Below, one piece after another: positions 7,250 through 14,421 of a stretch of DNA of 16,870 nt. The stretch covers positions 1 to 16,870 of the forward strand of contig JBKDZL010000069.1 of the NCBI GenBank assembly GCA_047971145.1, given 5' to 3'. The DNA is from JBKDZL01 sp047971145 (GTDB lineage Bacteria; Bacillota_I; Bacilli_A; Erysipelotrichales; Erysipelotrichaceae). The notes under the pieces were generated by a model. That model was not told where the DNA came from and searched no databases. It saw only the letters and a program-made list of their open reading frames with translations. How positions within the stretch are numbered: position 1 is the first letter of the stretch; every line of letters starts with the position of its first letter. The position numbers were made by a program, and so were the translations under genes.

Positions 7250-8379
7250 TAAAAACCTCGATGTACCTTATTATCAAGATTAAGTTTCTTAAAAAATTCA
7301 TTTTTAAAATCTAGGTAGCGATCTTCTTTTATAGCTGCCCTTACCTCACGCATTAATGATAATAGAAAATGTAAATTATGAATTGATAAGAGAGTTTTTC
7401 CTAAGCCCTCATTACACCTATCTAAATGACGCAAATAAGACTTTGTAAAGTTTTGACAACAATAACAATCACACTCAGGATCTAAAGCACTAAAATCTTC
7501 GGCATATTGTTGTTTTTTAATATTAATTCTACCACATGATGTCATAGCAGTTCCATGTCTGGCAATACGGGTTGGTAGTACACAATCAAACATATCAACA
7601 CCTCTTAATACGCCCTCAAGTAAGGCATCATAAGAGCCAACCCCCATTAAATAGCGAGGCTTATCAGTAGGCAAATAAGCAATTGCATAATCAATCATTT
7701 TATACATCGTTTCTTTATCTTCACCAACACTAGTGCCACCAATTGAGTAACCATCAAAATTTAATTTAACTGTTTCTTCAGCTGAATATTTTCTTAAATC
7801 TTCAAACTCACCACCTTGAACGATACCAAAGAGTGCTTGTTGCGGATTATTATGAGCTAGCTTACCTCTTTTTGCCCATCTTAGTGTTCTTTCAATAGAG
7901 TTTTTCATATATTGATAAGTAGCAGGATAAGGAGGGCACTCATCAAAACTCATCGCAATATCACTAGCTAATTTATTTTGGATTTTAATAGAATCCTCTG
8001 GCGCCATAAACAACTTATCACCATTTAAATGATTCTTAAAAGTGACACCCTCTTCACTTATTTTTCTGTTTTTACTCAAAGAAAAGACTTGAAAGCCACC
8101 ACTATCCGTTAACATTGGCCCATCATAATTCATAAATTTATGAACACCACCAGCTTTGTCAATAATATCTTCTCCCGGTCTTAAATGTAGATGATAAGTA
8201 TTAGCTAAAATAATTTGACTACCTACCTCTTTTATTTGCTCAGGAGTTAAAAATTTAACACTAGCTAGAGTGCCAACTGGCATAAAAATAGGAGTTTCAA
8301 TTACTCCATGTGGTGTTGTTATTTTTCCCAGTCTTGCACCTGACTGTTTACATTGATGTATTAATTCATATTTAAACAT
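7249..8379 (-). CDS. tgt: tRNA-guanine transglycosylase
   Basis: Tgt exchanges G34 of tRNAs with GUN anticodons (Asp, Asn, His, Tyr) for the queuosine precursor preQ1. The 376 residues cover the whole bacterial enzyme. D92 in TDSGGFQVF and D265 in MFDCVLPTR are the conserved active-site aspartates. Zinc is held by C303, C305 and C308 (CDCYCC) with H334, the CxCxxCx25H pattern. GIVQGG and IGGTSVGE line the base pocket. It is the first gene of the operon and has a GGGAGA ribosome binding site. No queC/D/E/F is in the window, so preQ1 is either made elsewhere in the genome or imported; no preQ1 riboswitch fits in the 80-bp upstream region. Confidence 0.97.
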   Translation of the reverse strand: MFKYELIHQCKQSGARLGKITTPHGVIETPIFMPVGTLASVKFLTPEQIKEVGSQIILANTYHLHLRPGEDIIDKAGGVHKFMNYDGPMLTDSGGFQVFSLSKNRKISEEGVTFKNHLNGDKLFMAPEDSIKIQNKLASDIAMSFDECPPYPATYQYMKNSIERTLRWAKRGKLAHNNPQQALFGIVQGGEFEDLRKYSAEETVKLNFDGYSIGGTSVGEDKETMYKMIDYAIAYLPTDKPRYLMGVGSYDALLEGVLRGVDMFDCVLPTRIARHGTAMTSCGRINIKKQQYAEDFSALDPECDCYCCQNFTKSYLRHLDRCNEGLGKTLLSIHNLHFLLSLMREVRAAIKEDRYLDFKNEFFKKLNLDNKVHRGF

Positions 8380-8395
8380 AATTTTCTCCCTAATA

Positions 8396-8404
8396 ATTAT
8401 AACA
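8396..8404 (-). promoter_or_regulatory. Extended -10 promoter of the tgt-queA-queH-msrC operon
   Basis: The minus strand reads TGTTATAAT with a weak -35, TCTATT, at 8419-8424 (17-nt spacer). It lies inside the 17-nt element shared with the lipoprotein promoter. The predicted start point, near 8389, coincides with the GGGAGA ribosome binding site, so the leader would be very short. Confidence 0.5.
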
Positions 8405-8408
8405 TAAT

Positions 8409-8437
8409 TTGCTAAATTAATAGATTTTTGATAAGAT
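8409..8437 (+). promoter_or_regulatory. Promoter of uraA (TTGCTA-17-TAAGAT)
   Basis: TTGCTA at 8409-8414 and TAAGAT at 8432-8437 are spaced exactly 17 nt. The AGGAGA ribosome binding site follows at 8448-8453. The leader is about 16 nt, too short for the PyrR attenuator often found before Firmicutes uracil permease genes. Confidence 0.5.
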
Positions 8438-8459
8438 TTTAAAAGTTAGGAGATAGAAT

Positions 8460-9749
8460 ATGTCAGGAAAAAGATTAAATATTGGAATCAGAGAAAAACC
8501 AAGCAAGGGGAAATGGTTTGTCTTAAGCTTCCAACATGTTTTTGCGATGTTTGGCTCTACTATTTTAGTGCCATTATTAACCGATATGTCACCAGCTGTT
8601 GCCTTATTTGCATCAGGGGTTGGTACGATTATTTATCAAGTATGTACTAAGTTTTCAGTACCAGTTTACTTAGGATCATCATTTGCCTATATCGCTGCAG
8701 TGAATTTTGCTAAAGAATCAATGAATGGTGATATTGGTGCTGCCCAAACTGGTTTGATTTTGGTGGGTATCACTTATGTTTTAGTTTCTTTATTAGTAAA
8801 AATTATTGGGAAGAAATGGATAAACAAGTTGTTACCACCCATTGTTATTGGTCCCATGATTGCCGTTATTGGACTAGGCTTAGCAAGTACCGCAATTTCT
8901 CAAACAGGATTAACTGTTCAAGCTTCAGCTGATCCTGAAAACTGGAAAAATATTGTCGTAGCAATATCAACTTTTGCCATAGCTGCAGGTATTTCTACGA
9001 AAGCCAAGGGCTTTTTAAAAATTGTTCCTTTAATATTGGCAGTAATTGGGGGATATATCCTATCTGCAATTCTAGGTATCGTCGATTTTAGTCAAATTAT
9101 TGCAACTCTTAAAAATCCTGTAGCCTTACCTGATCTTGCCTTACCATTTGAATTTTTAGGTTTTGATAGTTATAAATTAAATTTTGGACCAGAGGTTTGG
9201 GCAATTTTACCTTTAGCATTTGTTACTATTGCAGAGCATATTGGTGATCATACTGTTTTAGGTAAAATCACTGATAAAGATTTTTTACAAGATCCAGGTT
9301 TAGATAGAACTCTAGCTGGAGATGGTTTTGCAACTATCTTCTCTGCCTTTGTTGGAGGACCAGTTAACACGACTTATGGAGAGAATACCGGTGTAGTTGG
9401 TATGACTAAAGTTGCCTCAGTTTATGTTATTACAGGTGCTGCAGTTATTGCGATAGCTTTATCTTTTATTACACCTTTAACTGCACTAATACAAAGTATA
9501 CCTAATGCTGTTTTAGGTGGTATGTCAGTTTTATTATTTGGTACTATTGCGTCTAATGGCTTAAGAGTATTAGTTGATGCCAAAGTTGATTTTAATAAAC
9601 AGCGTAATTTAATTATTGCAGCTACTATGCTAGTAATTGGCTTAGGAGGAGCAGTTATTCAATTCTCATCACTAGTATCAATTACTGGTATGGCCTTATC
9701 TGCATTGGTTGGTATTACTTTAAATTTAGTCTTACCAAAAGAACATTAG
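8460..9749 (+). CDS. uraA: NCS2-family uracil permease
   Basis: This is a 429-residue polytopic membrane protein of the nucleobase-ascorbate (NCS2) family, a proton-coupled uracil importer. It has the start signature SFQHVFAMFGSTILVPLL (23-40). E259 in TIAEHIGDH and E308 in NTTYGENTGV correspond to the two substrate- and proton-binding glutamates of E. coli UraA, at a constant offset of 18 residues. LDRTLAGDGFATIFSAFVGG precedes the second. The many hydrophobic segments are consistent with the usual 14 helices. It stands alone on the plus strand, divergent from tgt and ending at a shared terminator with rbfA. Specificity for uracil over other bases is inferred from the family pattern. Confidence 0.92.
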   Translation: MSGKRLNIGIREKPSKGKWFVLSFQHVFAMFGSTILVPLLTDMSPAVALFASGVGTIIYQVCTKFSVPVYLGSSFAYIAAVNFAKESMNGDIGAAQTGLILVGITYVLVSLLVKIIGKKWINKLLPPIVIGPMIAVIGLGLASTAISQTGLTVQASADPENWKNIVVAISTFAIAAGISTKAKGFLKIVPLILAVIGGYILSAILGIVDFSQIIATLKNPVALPDLALPFEFLGFDSYKLNFGPEVWAILPLAFVTIAEHIGDHTVLGKITDKDFLQDPGLDRTLAGDGFATIFSAFVGGPVNTTYGENTGVVGMTKVASVYVITGAAVIAIALSFITPLTALIQSIPNAVLGGMSVLLFGTIASNGLRVLVDAKVDFNKQRNLIIAATMLVIGLGGAVIQFSSLVSITGMALSALVGITLNLVLPKEH

Positions 9750-9770
9750 TTTTAGCTAAAATATTTAATA

Positions 9771-9804
9771 AAAAAAACCATTGAAGTTAATCAGTGGTTT
9801 TTTT
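9771..9804. terminator. Bidirectional terminator shared by uraA and the rimP-rbfA operon
   Basis: The arm ACCATTGA (9777-9784) pairs with TCAGTGGT (9791-9798) around a 6-nt loop, with a T-G pair that is a wobble in the plus-strand RNA. Flanking A7 and T7 tracts provide a U-run in both directions. The right arm lies inside the last codons of rbfA, whose TAA is in the loop. Confidence 0.85.
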
Positions 9805-10137
9805 ATTAGCTTGTTTTATTAGCTCTTCTATTCTATTAGCCTTATCTAAATTATCATCGTAGATAAACTTTAAATCAGGAGTCTTATAAGTAGACAAATG
9901 CTGAGCTAGCTCACTTCTAATGAAGCCTTTGGCCCTAATAAGAGCTTTTAAGCATCTATCCTTTTGAAATTGATTACCATGAACAACATAGAATACTTTA
10001 GCAACAGATAAATCTCCTGTCACCTTTACTTCGGTAATAGTGATTAAACCAACATCAGGATCATTTAATTTAAATTGAATGATTTCAGCAAGATTACGAT
10101 AAATAATATTAGCTAAACGTTCTTGTTTAATTTTCAT
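9787..10137 (-). CDS. rbfA: 30S ribosome-binding factor A
   Basis: RbfA binds the maturing 30S subunit and helps final 16S rRNA folding and processing, especially in the cold. The 116 residues have the single KH-like domain of the family: KQERLANIIYRNLAEII at the start, DPDVGLITITEVKVTGDLSVAKVFY (28-52) and the RSELAQHLSTYKTPDLKF stretch. Its ATG overlaps the infB stop by one base (TAATG), so translation is coupled. It ends the operon: the terminator hairpin starts within its last codons, and truB, ribF or rpsO do not follow. Confidence 0.94.
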   Translation of the reverse strand: MKIKQERLANIIYRNLAEIIQFKLNDPDVGLITITEVKVTGDLSVAKVFYVVHGNQFQKDRCLKALIRAKGFIRSELAQHLSTYKTPDLKFIYDDNLDKANRIEELIKQANKKTTD

Positions 10138-11972
10138 TATTGTTCAACCTCAACATCACCATAAGCCTCAATTAAATCTTTTTCTTTAATATCATTAAAA
10201 TTAGCAATTGTTAAACCACAATCATAACCAGCAGCTACTTCCTTTGCATCATTTTGGAAACGTTTCAAAGAAGATAATACGCCATCATAAACTACTACAC
10301 CATCTCTAATTAATCTGACCTTGCAATCCTTAACTATCTTACCATCGGTAACCATACAACCAGCAATAGTACCAATCTTACTAACCTTAAAGAGCTGTCT
10401 TACCTCTGCCTCACCTAATAAAACCTCTTTATATACTGGTGCCAACATTCCTTTCATTGCTGCTTCAATTTCTTCTAGTGCTTTATAAATAACATTATGA
10501 ACTCTAATATCAACACCTAATTCTTCAGCTTTTTTTCTGACAGCTGCACTTGGTCTAACATTAAAGCCAATGATAATAGCATTAGATGCATCAGCTAACA
10601 TTAAATCTGACTCACTAATAACTCCAACACTAGCTCTAATAACATTAACACTAACAGTATCTAAATCTAACTTCTCCAATGAACTTTTCATCGCTTCAGC
10701 TGATCCTTGAACATCAGCTTTGACAATTATTTCAATAGTTTGAACTTCGCCACTTTCAACTTTTGAGGCAATATCTTCTAAGCCTTTAGCTGAAGTTTCT
10801 TTACGATCATCCATTATTTTTTGTTGTGCTCTGGCAACTCCAACACTACGGCCTTCCTTATCATCTTTAAAGGCTTTAAAAGTATCACCAGCCTCAGGAA
10901 CATCATTTAAACCAATTATTTCAATTGGCATGGAAGGACCAGCACTAATAATCTCAGCACCCGTATCATCCGTCATTTTTCTAACACGACCATAACTAGC
11001 ACCAACAACAACAGTATCACCTTCATTTAAAGTCCCATTTTTAACTAATAAGGTTGCTACAGGACCTCTTCCTTTATCTAATTTAGCTTCAATAACACTA
11101 CCAAAAGCTTCCTTATCAGGATTAGCTTTTAGCTCAGCTACCTCGGAAACTAATAAAATATTCTCTAGCAATTCATCAATACCAATATTTTGTTTAGCAC
11201 TAACGTTACAGAAGATAGTATCACCACCCCACTGCTCAGTAACTAAACCATGATCACTCATTTGTGCAGTAATATTATCAACATTGGCACCTTCTTTATC
11301 AATCTTATTAACAGCAACAATAATTGGAACACCAGCTGCTTTAGCATGATCAATTGCTTCAATAGTCTGAGGCATAACTCCATCATCAGCCGCTACCACA
11401 ATTATACAAATATCCGTAACCTCTGCACCTCGTGAGCGCATAGCTGTAAAAGCTTCATGACCTGGGGTGTCTAAGAATGTAACAGGCTTACCCTTAACAT
11501 TAATTTGATAAGCACCAATATGTTGAGTAATTCCACCATGCTCACTATCAACAACCTTAGTTTTTCTAATGGTATCCAACAAAGTAGTTTTACCATGATC
11601 AACATGCCCCATTATTGTCACAATAGGAGCTCTATTAACTAAATCAGCTACTTTATCATCAGCATCTTCCAAAGCATTCTCATCAATTATTTCTTCTTTA
11701 GTTGCCTCAATACTATACTCTAAACAAATTAAACTTACAGTATCATCATCTAAAACACTATTGATAGTTACCATATTGCCTAACATAAACAGCAATTTAA
11801 TAATATCACTAGAATTCTTATTCATTTTTTCTGCCAACTGACCAACTGTAATACCCTCAGTATAAGTAATTTCAGTAACAATTACTTCAGCTTTATTGGC
11901 TGCACTTTGTTTATTATGTGCCTTTTTTCTATTAGGATTCCTATTAGATCTATTGTTTCTTCTTCTAGCCAA
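10137..11972 (-). CDS. infB: Translation initiation factor IF-2
   Basis: IF-2 is the GTPase that brings fMet-tRNA to the 30S subunit and promotes subunit joining. At 611 residues this is a short form. It has a basic Asn/Arg-rich leader (1-28), one IF2_N domain (about 38-90) and the G domain with MGHVDHGKTT (121-130), DTPGH (168-172) and NKID (222-225). Domains II to IV end in the fMet-tRNA-binding C-terminus. The start codon is TTG at 11972, supported by a strong AGGAGGTG seven nt upstream and by the basic MARRR start; no ATG fits. It lies 17 nt after rnpM, leaving no space for the ylxQ gene usually found there. Confidence 0.97.
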   Translation of the reverse strand: MARRRNNRSNRNPNRKKAHNKQSAANKAEVIVTEITYTEGITVGQLAEKMNKNSSDIIKLLFMLGNMVTINSVLDDDTVSLICLEYSIEATKEEIIDENALEDADDKVADLVNRAPIVTIMGHVDHGKTTLLDTIRKTKVVDSEHGGITQHIGAYQINVKGKPVTFLDTPGHEAFTAMRSRGAEVTDICIIVVAADDGVMPQTIEAIDHAKAAGVPIIVAVNKIDKEGANVDNITAQMSDHGLVTEQWGGDTIFCNVSAKQNIGIDELLENILLVSEVAELKANPDKEAFGSVIEAKLDKGRGPVATLLVKNGTLNEGDTVVVGASYGRVRKMTDDTGAEIISAGPSMPIEIIGLNDVPEAGDTFKAFKDDKEGRSVGVARAQQKIMDDRKETSAKGLEDIASKVESGEVQTIEIIVKADVQGSAEAMKSSLEKLDLDTVSVNVIRASVGVISESDLMLADASNAIIIGFNVRPSAAVRKKAEELGVDIRVHNVIYKALEEIEAAMKGMLAPVYKEVLLGEAEVRQLFKVSKIGTIAGCMVTDGKIVKDCKVRLIRDGVVVYDGVLSSLKRFQNDAKEVAAGYDCGLTIANFNDIKEKDLIEAYGDVEVEQ

Positions 11973-11989
11973 AATAACACCTCCTATAT

Positions 11990-12259
11990 TTATTCTATTT
12001 CATTTGACATTTTCTCCAATTCAGTATAAATACTCTCACTGATATCAGTTGCGAGGGCTTTATTAAGCGCTCGATTTTTACGGGCTAGAGCAACATTTTC
12101 TTTACTCAATTTCAGATAAGCTCCTCTGCCATTTGCTTTACCTTTAGTATCAATTTCTACGATACCCTCAGGAGTTTTAACGATTCTAATCATTTCTTGT
12201 TTAGGAAATTGCTGGTGCGATACCACACATTTCCTTAAAGGTATTTTTCTTTTTTTCAT
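11990..12259 (-). CDS. rnpM: RNase P modulator RnpM (YlxR)
   Basis: This small RNA-binding protein of the DUF448/YlxR family in B. subtilis binds RNase P RNA and modulates tRNA 5' processing. The 89 residues show the family pattern: PLRKCVVSHQQFPKQEMIRIV (7-27), then VEIDTKGKANGRGAYL with the hallmark GRGAY, and a helical C-terminus. The start lies 2 nt after the nusA stop and has only a weak GAG-type ribosome binding site, so it probably depends on coupling to nusA. Its place between nusA and infB is conserved across Firmicutes. Confidence 0.93.
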   Translation of the reverse strand: MKKRKIPLRKCVVSHQQFPKQEMIRIVKTPEGIVEIDTKGKANGRGAYLKLSKENVALARKNRALNKALATDISESIYTELEKMSNEIE

Positions 12260-12261
12260 AC

Positions 12262-13851
12262 TTACTCATAATCGTAATAATCATCATCATCGTATTCATC
12301 ATAGTCTGTATACTCATCCCATTTTGAATCATCCATATTACCCTCAATTTCTTTCATTTCCTCTTCAGAGTAAACAGGTTTGACTTTATGTGCTTCTAAT
12401 TCAGCTAATTTCTCTTTAAGTTCTTTTGCACTAAGTTTTCGCTCTTCCTCTTCACTAGTTTTCTTTTTACGGGTTAAAGTTTTCTTTTCATCATTTTTTG
12501 CATTAGTGTCAGCTAAATTTTCTAATTTTGAAACATAGTTAGTAGCTTTAGCTTTTTCTGCTAGTGATTTCTTAGCTTTTTTAATTTTCTTTTCAATTTC
12601 AGCTTCTTGACGCTCTTTCTCTACTTGCTCTGCCTCAGCTTTTTTAGCTTCTTCCACTTGTTTAAGTGCATCTATTTCTGCTTGTTTATTTTTTTCTTCA
12701 GCTTCAAGTTCAGCTTTTTTATTTTCAGCTTCAAGTTCTTTAACTCTCAAATCAGCTTCAACTTTTGCTAAGAATAATTCAGCATCTTGACGCCATGTAG
12801 GTAACTCCTCATCAGCTTGATCTTCCGTCTTAATATCAATTCTCTGATTAGTTAATTTGACAGCTAATTTAGCATTACGACCTTTTTTTCCAATAGCTAA
12901 TGATAATTGATCATTATTAACAATAACAATTAATCCTCTTTTTTCCTCACCCTCGATAATACCTACTACATGGGCTGGAGAAAAAGAGTTCTTAACTAAT
13001 TCAACTAAGTTATCACTCCACTCAAAAATATCAATACGCTCACCTAAAATCGCCTCACTGATAGCTCTAACTCGACCACCATTAGCCCCAATACAAGCAC
13101 CAATTGGATCGACATCATCACGCTTAGAAAAAACTGCCATTTTACAGCGTGAGCCGGGATCTCTAGCAATAGCTTTAATTTCAACAATACCATCTGCGAT
13201 TTCAGAAACCTCATTTTCAAACAATCTTCTAATTAAATTAACATCAGCTCTTGAAACTAAAACTTGAGCTCCCTTAGATTCCAAATTAACCGCTGTAATA
13301 ACTACCTTTAATTTTTGTCCTTCAAAATAACGCTCATTAGGAATTTGAGCTGCTCTTGGTAAAACAGCTAGTGCCTTCCCTAAATTAACAACCACAAATC
13401 GCTCTTCCACTGACTGCACAGTACAAGTAACCATTTCATATAATTTTTCAATATATTCATCATAAACAGCTTTCTTTTCTGCTTCTCTTATTTTTTGTTT
13501 CATAACAGACTTAGCTAAGACAGCTGCAGCTCTTCCAAAACTAGCAATATTAATATTTTCCTCAAAAAAATCATTTTCTTTATACGCTTGATTAATTTTG
13601 TGAGCTTCCTCTAATTCCATTTCTAACTCATCGTCTTCAACTTCTTTTAAAATTAATTTTTGCCTAAATAATTCTAAATTACCACTATCATCTATATTAA
13701 CTCTAACTAAAGCATCAGCAACACCACACTCTTTACGATAAGCTTTAATCATGGCTTCACTTAGGGCATCAACAACTACATCTTTAGAAATCATTCTTTT
13801 GTCATTTTCAATTTCCTGCATTGCTTCAATAAATTTATCTATTTGAATCAT
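12262..13851 (-). CDS. nusA: Transcription termination/antitermination factor NusA with long charged C-terminal extension
   Basis: NusA binds RNA polymerase and nascent RNA to control pausing, intrinsic termination and antitermination. The core is complete: N-terminal polymerase-binding domain 1-125, S1 domain about 136-203, KH1 with DPIGACIGANGGR (248-260) and KH2 with LAIGKKGRNAKLA (318-330). Firmicutes NusA normally ends near residue 350-370. This protein adds about 170 residues: a Lys/Glu/Ala-rich stretch (about 360-490) predicted to be helical or coiled-coil, then an acidic tail (507-529) of Asp, Glu and Tyr. It is not the E. coli pair of acidic repeats. The gene starts 8 nt after rimP behind AGGAGGA. 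NusA often autoregulates its operon; no direct evidence is visible here. Confidence 0.97.
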   Translation of the reverse strand: MIQIDKFIEAMQEIENDKRMISKDVVVDALSEAMIKAYRKECGVADALVRVNIDDSGNLELFRQKLILKEVEDDELEMELEEAHKINQAYKENDFFEENINIASFGRAAAVLAKSVMKQKIREAEKKAVYDEYIEKLYEMVTCTVQSVEERFVVVNLGKALAVLPRAAQIPNERYFEGQKLKVVITAVNLESKGAQVLVSRADVNLIRRLFENEVSEIADGIVEIKAIARDPGSRCKMAVFSKRDDVDPIGACIGANGGRVRAISEAILGERIDIFEWSDNLVELVKNSFSPAHVVGIIEGEEKRGLIVIVNNDQLSLAIGKKGRNAKLAVKLTNQRIDIKTEDQADEELPTWRQDAELFLAKVEADLRVKELEAENKKAELEAEEKNKQAEIDALKQVEEAKKAEAEQVEKERQEAEIEKKIKKAKKSLAEKAKATNYVSKLENLADTNAKNDEKKTLTRKKKTSEEEERKLSAKELKEKLAELEAHKVKPVYSEEEMKEIEGNMDDSKWDEYTDYDEYDDDDYYDYE

Positions 13852-13859
13852 AATTCCTC

Positions 13860-14312
13860 CTATATTTTTACACTTAATTGCATATCAGCAATATTTTCAT
13901 CATTAAATTTAAAAGTCTTTTTAGCACCTTTAACAAAAGTAGTTATTTTATATTGATCATTTTCAAACTCCAAGGTACCTTGAACTTCCATCAGCTTCAA
14001 AATGGGTTGTTTAAATTTCACTAATACATACTTACCTAAATTTTCCAATCTTGCCTCTGGGGTACTTAAAGCCTTATTAATACCACCACTACAAACTTCT
14101 AAAAAATAATCCTCATCGACAATACTTTCATCAACAATATTATCAATAGCACTAGACACCGCAGTGCATAAATCCAAGTCTACTGCTTGGTTAATACCCT
14201 CAATAACAACTTGCAAGATTTTATTGCCATTACTGATTTGCCATTGGACATCAATAATTTCGGCATTGATATCCTTAATAGCCACAATTAATTTACTTTT
14301 TAACCCTTCCAT
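13860..14312 (-). CDS. rimP: Ribosome maturation factor RimP
   Basis: RimP acts early in 30S assembly, helping uS12 and other proteins bind 16S rRNA. The 150 residues keep the family landmarks: VDLDLCTAVSSAIDNIVDE (43-61), YFLEVCSGGINKALSTP (69-85), which equals the common Y-LEVSSPGxxRPL with Cys for Ser, and a C-terminal small-beta domain with VQGTLEF. It is the first gene of the operon, with a GAGAGGAG ribosome binding site, behind a promoter and a 5' hairpin in the 110-bp gap from the LRR gene. Confidence 0.93.
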   Translation of the reverse strand: MEGLKSKLIVAIKDINAEIIDVQWQISNGNKILQVVIEGINQAVDLDLCTAVSSAIDNIVDESIVDEDYFLEVCSGGINKALSTPEARLENLGKYVLVKFKQPILKLMEVQGTLEFENDQYKITTFVKGAKKTFKFNDENIADMQLSVKI

Positions 14313-14331
14313 AGGCTCCTCTCAAAAATGA

Positions 14332-14351
14332 AAGAGTGGTGTCCCACTCTT
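14332..14351 (-). terminator. Hairpin between the LRR gene and rimP: terminator or 5'-leader stem
   Basis: The minus strand has a perfect 8-bp stem AAGAGTGG/CCACTCTT around GACA, followed at 4 nt by TTTTT (14324-14328). It can terminate transcripts from the LRR gene. Because the rimP promoter lies just upstream, the same stem would also form the 5' end of the rimP mRNA, 20 nt before its start codon. Confidence 0.55.
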
Positions 14352-14362
14352 GTTTCATATAA

Positions 14363-14391
14363 ATAATAACATATCAACTACATAAAAGCAA
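14363..14391 (-). promoter_or_regulatory. Promoter of the rimP-nusA-rnpM-infB-rbfA operon (TTGCTT-17-TATTAT, TGN extension)
   Basis: The -35 TTGCTT (14386-14391) and -10 TATTAT (14363-14368) are 17 nt apart, with TGT just before the -10. The predicted start point is near 14356, so transcripts begin at the foot of the 14332-14351 hairpin. Confidence 0.55.
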
Positions 14392-14421
14392 ATAACTCTC
14401 AATAATACCAATAAAATTAAA

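Noticed and set aside
8390..8404. PerR operator before tgt
   Set aside because: TTATAATTATTA matches the left arm and centre of the PerR box, but the right arm is lost (AGGG instead of ATAA). The -10 box explains the same bases.
8380..8459. preQ1 riboswitch before tgt or PyrR attenuator before uraA
   Set aside because: The gap is only 80 bp and both predicted leaders are under 20 nt; no aptamer-like stems or terminator are present.
11250..11435. 61-codon plus-strand frame inside infB
   Set aside because: Antisense to the highly conserved IF-2 G domain, no ribosome binding site, low-complexity Asn/Ile-rich product.
12535..12790. Repeats or recoding in the Lys/Glu-rich part of nusA
   Set aside because: The frame is continuous and the apparent DNA repetition is explained by Lys/Glu/Ala codon bias; no exact tandem repeat was found by eye.
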